Source: Streptomyces sp. Act143 (GTDB lineage: Bacteria; Actinomycetota; Actinomycetes; Streptomycetales; Streptomycetaceae). Taken from it: DNA of 64,000 bases. Numbering within the stretch: the first letter of the stretch is position 1; each line of letters starts with the position of its first letter. The position numbers and the translations under genes were made by a program. This document shows positions 34,563 through 43,011 of the stretch, piece by piece. The notes under the pieces were generated by a model, which was not told the DNA's origin, ran no database searches, and worked only from the letters and a program-made list of their open reading frames with translations. The DNA is taken from contig NZ_QFRX01000001.1 of the NCBI RefSeq assembly GCF_003143935.1, positions 5,897,816-5,961,815 on the forward strand, written 5' to 3'.

Positions 34563-37500
34563 ATGGCGCGGGACACGGAACAGGTCACGGCGGGCGGGGA
34601 GCGGGCGGTCGGGGCGGGGGGTGACGTCAAGGTCGCGGTGACCGGGGACCTGAGCAGCGGGACGTACATCGAGAACCTGTACGTCCAGCAGACGCCGGCT
34701 CCGGCGGCCGTCTCGGACGCGGAGGCCGAGGACGCCTTGCGGCGCTACGCGGGGCGGGTCCGCGAGACCTACGGGCGCCTGGACCTGGAGGTGCTGATCC
34801 CCACGGAGGAGGGGGAGCATCCGCCCGTCGGGCTGGACGAGGTGTTCGTGGCGCCGACGGTACGGGCGGACCCGCCGCCGGTGGAGCTGCCGCGGGACAT
34901 CCGGCAGCGGCTGGCGGACGCCGGGGAATGGCCGGCGAGCCTGCCGCCGGGACTGGAGCGGGAGGCGCTGGAACGGGCCCGCCGGGCGTACGCGGAACGA
35001 CCGGCACGCGACGCCCTGGACGTGCTCGCCGACCCCGCCGAGAGCCGCCTCGTCCTGCTCGGTGACCCCGGCGCGGGCAAGTCGACACTCGCCCGGCACC
35101 TCGCCCTCGCCCTCACGCAGGAGGCGCTCGCGGCCGGCGATCCGCTGACGCCGCTCGCCGGCCGGGTGCCCCTCGTCGTGGAGCTGCGCGAGTACGCGGT
35201 GGGGGAGTGGCGGGAGCGGACCTTCGAGGACTTCCTCGCCTATCTGCACAACACGAAGGGCATGGCGCCACCGAGGCCCGTCGTCGCGCGGCTGCTGGCC
35301 GAGGGCCGGGCCGTGGTCGTCTTCGACGGCCTCGACGAACTCTTCGACCCCGCCGCCCGCCAGCAGGTCAGCCACCGCATCGCTGACTTCGCGGACCGGT
35401 ACGGCGGCCCCGGCGGCGTCCGTGTGGTCGTGACCTCGCGCGTCATCGGCTACCGGCGCGGCGTGCTCGAACACGCCGGGTTCTCCCACCACATGGTCCA
35501 GGACCTCAGCACCCGGCAGATCACGCGCTTCGCCCGCCAGTGGTACGCCACCGCCTACCCCCACGACGAGGAACGCGCCGCCCGCCTGTGCCGACGGCTG
35601 ACCGAGGCCGTGGGCCACTCCCGTCCCGTCGCCGAACTCGCCGGCAACCCGCTGCTGTTGACGATCCTCGCCATCGTCGGCCGGCGCCGCGAACTGCCCC
35701 GGGACCGCCAGGGCGTCTACCGGCACGCCGTCGCGGTGCTGGTGGCCCACTGGGACGAGCACGCCAAACACCTGCGGGCGCCGAACGACGTCGAGGCCCT
35801 GTCATACCTGGGCGACGAGGACCGGCACGAACTGCTGCGCCTGGTCGCGCGGCGTATGCAGGAGGGCGAGGGCGGCATCGCGGGCAACCACATCCACCAT
35901 GACGTCCTGCTGGAGACATTCCGGGACTACCTGCGGGAGCAGTACGAACTCCCCCTCGCGCAGGCCGTGTCGGCGGCCCGGGCGATGGTGCGGCAGTTCC
36001 ACGACCGCAACTTCATCCTCAGCCACTACGGGGGCGGGGTGTACGGGTTCGTCCACCGGGCCTTCCTGGAGTACCTGGCGGCCGTGGACATCGACCACCG
36101 GTACACCCGCGAACGGGAGTGGACGCCAGAGGAGTTCATCGAGGAGATCTTCGCAGGGCACGCGGACGACCCAGCCTGGCACGAGGTGCTGCTGCTGGTC
36201 GTCGGGCAACTCGGGGAACGGGAGGCGGGGGCGGCGGTCGACCGGCTGCTGGAGCTGCACCGGCGGCGGGTCGGGATGGTCTGGAAGGGCGGGCTGCTGG
36301 CCCTGGCGGTGCGGGCTCTGGCGGAGGTCCGGAGGCTGGGGGCGCTGACGGCTCAGAGCAGGGCCGTGGTGGACGCGATCATCATGGGGCTGGAGTCGGC
36401 GGACTCAAGGTTCGGCCTGCTGTTCGACGACGAGGGCATCGTCTCCGCGCTCGGGACGTTTCCCCCGCACTGGAGCGGGAGGCCCAGACTCCTGCGCTGG
36501 TTCCACCTGCGCGGCCAGTTCAGGCACCGGCCGCAGCCCGGGAGGATCGCGGCCGCGCTCTACCAAGGAACGGCATGGCCGAAGGCCATGGCGGTCCTCG
36601 CCGATGTGACGCACGCCCGGAAGGCGCTGTTGGAGATGTTGGCAGCGCGCTGGGGCCATGAGCAGGACGTGCGTCGGCTGCTCCAGGAAGGGGCAGTGGC
36701 CGAACCGGACGAGTACGTGCGCAAAGCGGCGCTGGGGCTTCTGGCGGAGATCGACGGAGCCGAAGTGAGCGAGCTCGTCAAGGACCGCTCCATTGCGGAC
36801 CCCTCGCTGGTCGTGCGGGCCTTCGCACTGTCGATGCGGGACGACGCCGAGGAGCTGTGGGAGCCCTTCTTGGAGATCGTCCGATCCAGAGGCAATGCTC
36901 ATGAGCGGGCCGAAGTGGTGGATCTCCTCGCCGAGCACCGGATCCAGGACCCGGTGGTCGGAGTGCTGCTGTGCCGGCTGGCCGTCGAGGATCCCGGGGA
37001 CGATGTCCGCCAGCGCGCGGTCGCGGGTCTGGAAAGCCTGCTCGACGACAAAGATGTGCGGGCGTTGATACGAGACCGGGTCACCGGCGACCCGAGCGCT
37101 GTGGTCCGCAACAGGGCCATGCTGCTGCTGGTCGAGCAGTTCGGGGACTGGGAGGTCGCCCGCAGAGCCGCCGTCGAGGACAACCACTGGTACGTCCGGA
37201 CGGACGCCTTGTTCGCGTTGCGGACGCTTGGCCGCGACGACGCCGATACCTGGGCATTCCTCCGTCAGCGCGCCCTCAGGGATCTCAACTCCCGAGTCCG
37301 GAGCGTGGCGTGCACGGTGCTGGCGCAGACGACGGGGTCCCACCCCGGCACCTGGGAATTCCTGCGCGGGCGCCTTGCCGAGGATTCCAGTGGCCAGGTG
37401 AGGGACTCCGCGCTCAGTGGGTTGGTGAAGCTGGGGGAGGACAAGGAAGAGACCTGGCAGATCGTCCGCGAGCGTCTTCGTGACGATCCCAACCACGATG

Positions 37501-38075
37501 TGCGTGAGTCCGCCCTGACCGACCTGTGCGGATACCGGAGCGACGAGGCCGTCACGTGGGAGCTGGCATGCGACCTCCTGGTCAACGACCCGCATGACGG
37601 CGTCCGCGCGGAGGCGCTGCGTGCTACGAGGCACTGCCGGGGTGCGGCCGACACCCAGGCCCTGATCCGTACCCGCGTCGCCGAAGACCCCAGTCCGCGG
37701 GTGCGGGAAGTGGCACTCGCCCTGTTGGCCACGACGGCGGGAGACGACGACACGACCCGCGAGCTCCTCGGTGTCCGGGCACTGGACGATCCCGATCCCA
37801 GGATTCGAGCCGTCGTCCTGCAATGGTGGGCTGTACGCGAGACGGGAGAGAACGGCGCCGCGTTCCTCCGTGACCGGGCCGTCGCCGATCCCCACCCCTG
37901 GCCGCGCATCGCCGCCGTCCAGTCCCTGGCCTTCGGCTGGCCCGCCCACCCGGCGACGGTTCCGCTGCTGCGGGAGCGGGCCGAGGCGGACGAGGACGAG
38001 GACGTCCGTACGGAGGCGGTGCGGGCCGTGGCGACGGCGGGGGCGCTAGCGCCGCTCGCCGAGCAACTCCCCTGA
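34563..38075 (+). CDS. NACHT NTPase with C-terminal HEAT repeats (bacterial NLR-like)
   Basis: This is a 1170-aa protein. Residues 1-45 hold a short Gly/Val beta segment (VKVAVTGDLSSGTYIENLYV), followed by a helical linker with YGRLDLEVL and LDEVFV, typical before bacterial NACHT modules. The NACHT NTPase spans about 155-420: Walker A GDPGAGKSTLARHLA (about 167), Walker B VVVFDGLDEL (about 252, the Asp-Glu pair), sensor TSRVIGYRRG and NPLLLTILA. Residues 600-1165 are roughly fifteen HEAT/PBS-like repeats of about 33 aa with the core (D)DPxxxVRxxAL. No recognisable effector enzyme is fused. Bacterial NACHT proteins with such repeats protect against phages; here the role is inferred. The 3' end overlaps the DUF397 gene by 30 nt. 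Confidence 0.85.
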   Translation: MARDTEQVTAGGERAVGAGGDVKVAVTGDLSSGTYIENLYVQQTPAPAAVSDAEAEDALRRYAGRVRETYGRLDLEVLIPTEEGEHPPVGLDEVFVAPTVRADPPPVELPRDIRQRLADAGEWPASLPPGLEREALERARRAYAERPARDALDVLADPAESRLVLLGDPGAGKSTLARHLALALTQEALAAGDPLTPLAGRVPLVVELREYAVGEWRERTFEDFLAYLHNTKGMAPPRPVVARLLAEGRAVVVFDGLDELFDPAARQQVSHRIADFADRYGGPGGVRVVVTSRVIGYRRGVLEHAGFSHHMVQDLSTRQITRFARQWYATAYPHDEERAARLCRRLTEAVGHSRPVAELAGNPLLLTILAIVGRRRELPRDRQGVYRHAVAVLVAHWDEHAKHLRAPNDVEALSYLGDEDRHELLRLVARRMQEGEGGIAGNHIHHDVLLETFRDYLREQYELPLAQAVSAARAMVRQFHDRNFILSHYGGGVYGFVHRAFLEYLAAVDIDHRYTREREWTPEEFIEEIFAGHADDPAWHEVLLLVVGQLGEREAGAAVDRLLELHRRRVGMVWKGGLLALAVRALAEVRRLGALTAQSRAVVDAIIMGLESADSRFGLLFDDEGIVSALGTFPPHWSGRPRLLRWFHLRGQFRHRPQPGRIAAALYQGTAWPKAMAVLADVTHARKALLEMLAARWGHEQDVRRLLQEGAVAEPDEYVRKAALGLLAEIDGAEVSELVKDRSIADPSLVVRAFALSMRDDAEELWEPFLEIVRSRGNAHERAEVVDLLAEHRIQDPVVGVLLCRLAVEDPGDDVRQRAVAGLESLLDDKDVRALIRDRVTGDPSAVVRNRAMLLLVEQFGDWEVARRAAVEDNHWYVRTDALFALRTLGRDDADTWAFLRQRALRDLNSRVRSVACTVLAQTTGSHPGTWEFLRGRLAEDSSGQVRDSALSGLVKLGEDKEETWQIVRERLRDDPNHDVRESALTDLCGYRSDEAVTWELACDLLVNDPHDGVRAEALRATRHCRGAADTQALIRTRVAEDPSPRVREVALALLATTAGDDDTTRELLGVRALDDPDPRIRAVVLQWWAVRETGENGAAFLRDRAVADPHPWPRIAAVQSLAFGWPAHPATVPLLRERAEADEDEDVRTEAVRAVATAGALAPLAEQLP

Positions 38076-38240
38076 GAGGAAGGCGGACCAGGCGGCGGGG
38101 GTGAGGGTGAGGTGGGGGCCGGTGGGGTGCTTGGAGTCGCGGAGGTGGATGGTTCGGGGAGTGAATGCCACTTCGAGACACTCGCCGCCCTCACCGCCGC
38201 TGTAGCTGGACTTGAACCAGTTGAGCTGCTCGTTGTTCAT
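38046..38240 (-). CDS. DUF397 small protein
   Basis: This is a 64-aa DUF397 protein with the signature LNWFKSSYSGGEGGECLEVA, then IHLRDSKHPTGPHLTLTPAAW, shown as two adjoining blocks. Such proteins are always encoded next to DUF5753/XRE regulators in Streptomyces and some act as their partners (the Scr1/Scr2 and WhiJ systems). The ATG overlaps the TGA of the XRE gene (ATGA). Its 3' end overlaps the convergent NACHT gene, which is unusual. Confidence 0.93.
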   Translation of the reverse strand: MNNEQLNWFKSSYSGGEGGECLEVAFTPRTIHLRDSKHPTGPHLTLTPAAWSAFLSGELLGERR

Positions 38241-39091
38241 AGCTGCTCCAGCTTCTGCTCGATCAACTTCCGGGTCTCCGAGGGGGAGAGGGCCATTGCT
38301 CGCATGATCCCATAGCGGTCTACGATCTTGCGGACTTCTTCCGAGTCGGTGATCAGCCGGGGGTGCCCCTGGACCTCCGTATACGCCACCTGCCCATGCC
38401 CCTTGGGCGTCAGCAGGTTGAACGCGCCGTCCATGTTGGGGTGGTCCTCTACTCGGGTCGGCATTACCTGGATTTCAAGGTTCTGCATCTGCCCCACGCT
38501 CAGCAGGCGCCGAAGCTGAGCCGCATGCACACGTCGCCCGCCGATCGGCCGGTCCAGCACGATTTCTTCGAGGACGTAGCTCACGATCGGCGCTGGCCGA
38601 CGCTCGAAGACCTGCTGCCGTGAGAGTCGGTCCGCAACACGCCTCTCGATCGTCTCCTCATCCAGGAACGGCCGTCGCTTCGTGAAGACGGCCCGTGCAT
38701 AGTCGTCGGTCTGCAACAGGCCCGGAACGCCATGGTTGGCGTAGAAGTGCAGCTCGACCGCCTCCGCCTCCAACCCCGCGTAATCCCGATACCACTCCGG
38801 ATGCCGAGTCCGAGCCTTCGTCAGCGCCGCCTCGACCTCGGGAACGACCTCTCTGAACAGCCCTCCGGCGTCTAGGAGTTCCTCCGCCTTGAGCAGCACC
38901 TCGGGCCGAATCCTCCGTACGCCCCGCTCCATCGCGGAGATCGCGTCAGGCCCGTACCCCGCAAGCTCCCCGAACTCCGCCTGCGTCAGCCCCTTCCGCT
39001 CCCGCAGAAACTTCACCATCTTGCCCAGCGCGACGAACAACCCAGCCGTCCCGTCCGTCTCCGCAGGCGTCTCAGGCCGCCGTTCGCTCAC
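38237..39091 (-). CDS. XRE-family regulator with DUF5753 domain
   Basis: This 284-aa protein has an N-terminal Cro/C1 HTH (LGKMVKFLRERKGLTQAEFG, then LAGYGPDAISAMERGVRRI, about residues 18-60) and a C-terminal DUF5753 domain (about 95-275) with EAVELHFYANHGVPGLLQT and LISD-like LITDSEEV. The start GTG 39091 has GGAGGGG upstream; a start 12 codons earlier is possible. Together with DUF397 and the HATPase opposite, it forms the developmental/antibiotic regulator trio common in this genus, which may be linked to the NACHT gene. Confidence 0.9.
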   Translation of the reverse strand: MSERRPETPAETDGTAGLFVALGKMVKFLRERKGLTQAEFGELAGYGPDAISAMERGVRRIRPEVLLKAEELLDAGGLFREVVPEVEAALTKARTRHPEWYRDYAGLEAEAVELHFYANHGVPGLLQTDDYARAVFTKRRPFLDEETIERRVADRLSRQQVFERRPAPIVSYVLEEIVLDRPIGGRRVHAAQLRRLLSVGQMQNLEIQVMPTRVEDHPNMDGAFNLLTPKGHGQVAYTEVQGHPRLITDSEEVRKIVDRYGIMRAMALSPSETRKLIEQKLEQL

Positions 39092-39125
39092 CCACCTCAC
39101 CCCTCCCACCCGACAACCCGTACAC

Positions 39126-39169
39126 ACGACTCACCGCGCCCGTACAGCTACCCAGAGTCGCCGAGTCGT
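39126..39169. promoter_or_regulatory. Candidate XRE operator in divergent promoter
   Basis: ACGACTC (39126-39132) is repeated as its inverse GAGTCGT (39163-39169), with a further direct GAGTCG at 39155. All lie between the XRE and HATPase genes. Confidence 0.4.
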
Positions 39170-39208
39170 ACCTGGCCAGCGTAAGGACAACCCACCACGC
39201 TCAGTCAC

Positions 39209-39661
39209 ATGAACGCCGAAATCTCCACCCGCCTCAGCGCCACCCCGCGCGGCGCCCGCCTGGCCCGACGGCTCACCGCGCAGCAGTTGGACGCCTGGGG
39301 CCATCCCTACGACAGCGAGGTCAACCACGCCGCCCAACAGGTCGTCGCCGAACTCGCCGCCAACGCCGTCACGCACGGCAGGGTCCCCGGCCGCGACTTC
39401 GAACTCCGGCTCGTACTCACCGCGGAGGACACCGTCCGTGTCGAGGTGAGCGACGCCCGCCACGACCGCCGACTCCGCTACGTCACCGACCCGGACGCCG
39501 CCAACGGCCGCGGTCTGATCCTCGTGTCGGTGCTCGCGCAGACCTGGGGCGTCGCGGAGCGCAGCGTGGGGAAGACCGTGTGGGCCGAGATCCCCGTCAA
39601 GGAACCTGCCGTTCCCGCCGTTCCACGACCGTGTCCGCGAAGGCTCGCGCCGCCGGGCTGA
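39209..39661 (+). CDS. RsbW-like HATPase (anti-sigma-type ATP-binding protein)
   Basis: This is a 150-aa GHKL ATPase. The N box VVAELAANAVTHG (about residue 46), the G1 motif VEVSDARH (about 78) and the G2 box NGRGLILV (about 97) are present, as in RsbW/SpoIIAB-like kinases. It likely phosphorylates an anti-anti-sigma protein or binds a regulator of the DUF5753 type. The last 22 residues overlap the convergent LysR gene and are poorly conserved, so the real C-terminus may be earlier. ATG 39209 has GTAAGGACAA upstream. Confidence 0.9.
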   Translation: MNAEISTRLSATPRGARLARRLTAQQLDAWGHPYDSEVNHAAQQVVAELAANAVTHGRVPGRDFELRLVLTAEDTVRVEVSDARHDRRLRYVTDPDAANGRGLILVSVLAQTWGVAERSVGKTVWAEIPVKEPAVPAVPRPCPRRLAPPG

Positions 39662-40490
39662 GCGCCTCCCACCGTCGTACCGCCCACCCCACCGGAAGGG
39701 GGCGCAGGCCGGGCACCGGGATCAGCCGGAGGTCCTCCGTCGCCACCAGCCCCGGCAGCACCGGCACCACCGCCCGCCCCACCCCCAACTCGGCCAGCAG
39801 CAGTGCCGTGTCCCAGTCGGCGACGTTCGTGTCGTAGGTGAAGCGGACGCCCAACTCCCCTCCCGCCGCCTCCAGATGAGCGGCGGACGCGGAGTTCGGA
39901 GGCAGTCGTATCAGCCGTACGCCCTCAAGGTCCGCCCCCTCCAGCTGCTCCCGCCCCGCCGCCAGCGGATCGTCGGCTCGCACCGCCAGCACCCACGGCA
40001 GCTCCGCCACCACCCGCTGGTCGATCCCCCGTACCGGCGCCCCGACCGTGATCCAGGCGAGGTCGAGCGTTCCGTCGGCCAGTGCCTCGAAGCTGCCCCG
40101 CCCCGAACTCACCGTCCGGAACTCAAGGTTGACCTTCGGATGCCGGCGCCGGAACGCGACCACCGCGTCGCCCATGAAGTGCCGCACGGTCGTCGCGCCC
40201 GTCGCCACCCGCACGTACCCGCTCGCCCCGTCGGCCAGTTCGCGCACCTGCCGTACCGCCCCGTCCAGGCCGGACAGCCCTTCCGCCGCCGCCGTCTCCA
40301 GCAGCCGCCCGGCCTGCGTCGGCACGACCCCGCGTGCCTGCCGCTCGATGAGCGCGACCCCCGTCTCCCGCTCCAGCCGCTTCACGTGCTGGCTCACCGC
40401 GGACTGTGTGCAGCCGAGATCCCGCGCCACCGCGCTGAGGCTCCCCGCCCGGCACACCGCCACGAACACCCGCAGGTCATCGAGAGTCAT
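39597..40490 (-). CDS. LysR-family transcriptional regulator
   Basis: This is a 297-aa LTTR. The HTH reads TLDDLRVFVAVCRAGSLSAV and ARDLGCTQSAVSQHVKRLE (about residues 2-40), with an effector domain beyond residue 90 (VRVATGATTVRHF). It starts at ATG 40490, 4 nt from a large palindrome in the divergent promoter, and is divergent from the DUF6817 gene, its likely target. The 3' end overlaps the HATPase gene by 65 nt. Confidence 0.88.
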   Translation of the reverse strand: MTLDDLRVFVAVCRAGSLSAVARDLGCTQSAVSQHVKRLERETGVALIERQARGVVPTQAGRLLETAAAEGLSGLDGAVRQVRELADGASGYVRVATGATTVRHFMGDAVVAFRRRHPKVNLEFRTVSSGRGSFEALADGTLDLAWITVGAPVRGIDQRVVAELPWVLAVRADDPLAAGREQLEGADLEGVRLIRLPPNSASAAHLEAAGGELGVRFTYDTNVADWDTALLLAELGVGRAVVPVLPGLVATEDLRLIPVPGLRPLPVGWAVRRWEALSPAARAFADTVVERRERQVP

Positions 40491-40493
40491 GCA

Positions 40494-40511
40494 CCCAAGG
40501 TAATGCTTGGG
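40494..40511. promoter_or_regulatory. LysR-type palindromic operator
   Basis: CCCAAG-GTAATG-CTTGGG is a perfect 6-6-6 inverted repeat just upstream of the LysR start; a third half-site CCCAAGG is at 40526-40532. Spacing and position fit LTTR autoregulation and control of the divergent gene. Confidence 0.6.
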
Positions 40512-40643
40512 TACACCCGATAAATCCCAAGGATTGACTGTGCCGTGCGGCCGTACGACGATCTCCTCAGGGCCCCACGGGCGGCAACCCGCTCCACCCG
40601 GGACGGAGCGGGTGCCGACCCACCCAGCAGTGAGGAAGCCCTC

Positions 40644-41207
40644 ATGACCCACGACCGGTTCGCCCAAGCTGACGCCTTGCTCAAGGAGTTGGGCGCCGCG
40701 CACACCCCTCACCCCGGTGGCACCCTGCTCGCCCATCTCCACCGGGTGCGCGACCGCCTCGCCGCCTGGGGCGCGCGCCCCGCCCTCCAGCTCGCCGGCC
40801 TCTGCCACGCCTTCTACGGCACCGACGGCTTTCCCCACCCCCTGCTCCCGCTCGATCGCCGCTCCGACCTCAGGGAAGCGATCGGTGAGGAGGCGGAGGC
40901 GCTCGTCCACTTCTATGCGAGCTGCGACCGGGAGGCGACCTATCCGACCCTCGCCACCCCCGAAGCCCCGTTCCGCGACCGCTTCACCCGTCGCACCCAC
41001 ACCCCGGCCGAGTCGCTCCGCCGGGACTTCGCCGAGCTGACCGCCGCCAACGAGATCGACCTCGCCGCCGCGGACCCTGACTTCCGGGACCGGCACGGCC
41101 CCGCTCTGCTCGGCCTGTTCACCCGCTTCCGCGCGCTGCTGAGCGAAGCCGCGTGGCAGGACTGCGCAGCGGTCCTGGACCCGCCAACTCCGCCGCACAG
41201 TCCTTGA
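40644..41207 (+). CDS. DUF6817 family protein
   Basis: This 187-aa protein has the metal-dependent-phosphohydrolase-like pattern HTPHPGGTLLAHLHRVRDRL then AGLCHAFYGTDGF, with a conserved HxF and downstream Arg/Asp residues, as in DUF6817. These look like an HD-related helical fold; catalysis is unproven. ATG 40644 (MTHDRFAQ) was chosen over the longer ORF because GTGAGGAAG precedes it and the extra N-terminal residues are unlike the family. It is divergent from LysR. Confidence 0.72.
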   Translation: MTHDRFAQADALLKELGAAHTPHPGGTLLAHLHRVRDRLAAWGARPALQLAGLCHAFYGTDGFPHPLLPLDRRSDLREAIGEEAEALVHFYASCDREATYPTLATPEAPFRDRFTRRTHTPAESLRRDFAELTAANEIDLAAADPDFRDRHGPALLGLFTRFRALLSEAAWQDCAAVLDPPTPPHSP

Positions 41208-41271
41208 CTTCACATGGTCACCGCGCCACATTCCCCTTTCTGACACACACTCAGAAAGTGGGAGCGGCCCC

Positions 41272-43011
41272 ATGAACCCGACTCGAAGACACGTACTCGG
41301 CACCTCGGCCGCCGCCGGACTCGCCCTCGCCACGGCCGGACTCCCGCAGTCCGCCGACGCCGCCGACCTCCCCCTCCTCGGCACCTGTGACGTCGTCGTC
41401 ATCGGCTCCGGCGCGGCCGGGATGACCGCCGCCCTCACCGCCGCCAGACAGGGGCTGAGTGTCGTCGTCCTCGAAAAGGCGCCCACCTTCGGCGGGTCCG
41501 CCGCCCGCTCCGGTGCCGGGATCTGGATACCCAACAACCCCGTGCTCCTCGCGGCCGGTGTGCCGGACACCCCCGCCAAGGCCGCCGCCTATCTGGCCGC
41601 CGTCGTCGGTCCCGACGTACCCGCCGCCCGGCAACAGGCTTTCCTCGCCCACGGCCCCGCCATGATCTCCTTCGTCATGGCCAACAGCCCGCTCCGCTTC
41701 CGCTGGATGGAGGGCTACAGCGACTACTACCCGGAGCAGCCGGGCGGTCTCCCCAACGGCCGTTCCATCGAACCCGACTACCTCGACGGCAACATCCTCG
41801 GCGCCGAACTCGCCCATCTGAACCCGCCGTACATGGAAGTTCCCGACGGCATGGTGGTCTTCAGCGCCGACTACAAGTGGCTCGCCCTCGCCGCCGTCAG
41901 TGCCAAGGGCCTCGCCGTCGCCACCGAGTGCCTGGCGCGGGGGACGAAGGCCCTCGCCCTCGGGCAGAAGCCCCTCACCATGGGGCAGTCGCTCGCGGGC
42001 GGCCTGCGCAAGGGGCTCATGGACGCGGGAGTCCCCGTCCGGCTCAACACCCCGCTCACTGACCTCCTCGTCGAGAACGGCACCGTCACCGGCGCCGTCA
42101 CCCCCTCCGGCCTCTACCGCGCCCGCCGCGCCGTGGTCGTCGGCTCCGGCGGCTTCGAGCACAACCTCGCCATGCGGACGCAGTACCAGCGGCAGCCCAT
42201 CGGGACCGACTGGACCGTGGGCGCCAAGGAGAACACCGGCGACGGCATCCGTGCCGGACAGCGGGCCGGCGGTGCCCTGGCCCTCATGGACGACGCCTGG
42301 TGGGGGCCCGCGATCCCGCTGCCCGGCCAGCCCTACTTCTGCCTCGCCGAACGCACCCTGCCGGGCGGGCTCATGGTCAACGCGGCCGGCGCGCGCTTCG
42401 TGAACGAGGCCGCCCCGTACAGCGACGTCGTCCACGTCATGTACGACCGGAACCCCACCGACCCGGACATCCCGGCCTGGCTGATCGTCGACCAGAACTA
42501 CCGCAACCGGTACCTGTTCAAGGACGTCGCCCCGACGCTCGCCTTCCCCGACGACTGGTACAGCTCGGGGGCCGCCCACAAGGCCTGGACCGTCGACGCC
42601 CTCGCCACCGCCATCGGCATCCCGCCCGCGGCCCTGCGCACGACCGTCGCTCGCTTCAACTCCCTGGCCCTGCAGGGAAAGGACCCCGACCAGCACCGCG
42701 GCGACAGCGCCTACGACCACTACTACACCGACCCCGCGGTCCTCCCGAACTCCTGCCTCGCGCCCCTGTGGCTGCCCCCGTACTACGCCTTCCGTATCGT
42801 CCCCGGCGACCTCGGCACCAAGGGCGGCCTCGTCACCGACGCCCGCGCCCGCGTGCTGCGGGACGACGGCACGGCGATCCCCGGGCTGTACGCCGCCGGG
42901 AACGCCAGCGCCGCCGTCATGGGGCACAGTTACGCGGGCGCGGGCTCGACGATCGGGCCCGCGATGACCTTCGGCTACATCGCGGCGAAGGACATCGCGG
43001 GAACGCTTTAG
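41272..43011 (+). CDS. Tat-exported 3-ketosteroid-delta1-dehydrogenase-like flavoprotein
   Basis: This is a 579-aa FAD_binding_2 protein. The N-terminus has a Tat signal (TRRHVLGTSAAAGLALA, about residues 3-20). The FAD dinucleotide motif VVVIGSGAAGMTAALTAA follows at about 42. The C-terminal GLYAAGNASAAVMGHSYAG and STIGPAMTFGYIAA match KstD and other delta1-dehydrogenases, as does PYYAFRIVPGDLGTKGG containing the Tyr and Gly of the catalytic set. KstD normally works in the cytoplasm, so a Tat signal is unusual. GGGAGCGGCCCC precedes the ATG. Substrate is uncertain: a steroid or another cyclic ketone. Confidence 0.85.
   Translation: MNPTRRHVLGTSAAAGLALATAGLPQSADAADLPLLGTCDVVVIGSGAAGMTAALTAARQGLSVVVLEKAPTFGGSAARSGAGIWIPNNPVLLAAGVPDTPAKAAAYLAAVVGPDVPAARQQAFLAHGPAMISFVMANSPLRFRWMEGYSDYYPEQPGGLPNGRSIEPDYLDGNILGAELAHLNPPYMEVPDGMVVFSADYKWLALAAVSAKGLAVATECLARGTKALALGQKPLTMGQSLAGGLRKGLMDAGVPVRLNTPLTDLLVENGTVTGAVTPSGLYRARRAVVVGSGGFEHNLAMRTQYQRQPIGTDWTVGAKENTGDGIRAGQRAGGALALMDDAWWGPAIPLPGQPYFCLAERTLPGGLMVNAAGARFVNEAAPYSDVVHVMYDRNPTDPDIPAWLIVDQNYRNRYLFKDVAPTLAFPDDWYSSGAAHKAWTVDALATAIGIPPAALRTTVARFNSLALQGKDPDQHRGDSAYDHYYTDPAVLPNSCLAPLWLPPYYAFRIVPGDLGTKGGLVTDARARVLRDDGTAIPGLYAAGNASAAVMGHSYAGAGSTIGPAMTFGYIAAKDIAGTL

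Noticed and set aside
34563..39661. NACHT plus XRE/HATPase region as a mobile defence island
   Set aside because: No integrase, att-like repeat, tRNA or composition change borders it; the DUF397/XRE/HATPase trio is a normal Streptomyces feature.
41272..43011. Fumarate reductase/flavocytochrome c assignment for the flavoprotein
   Set aside because: The C-terminal VMGHSYAG and TIGPAMTFGY blocks and the PGDLGTKGG segment fit delta1-dehydrogenases better; no heme CXXCH motif exists.
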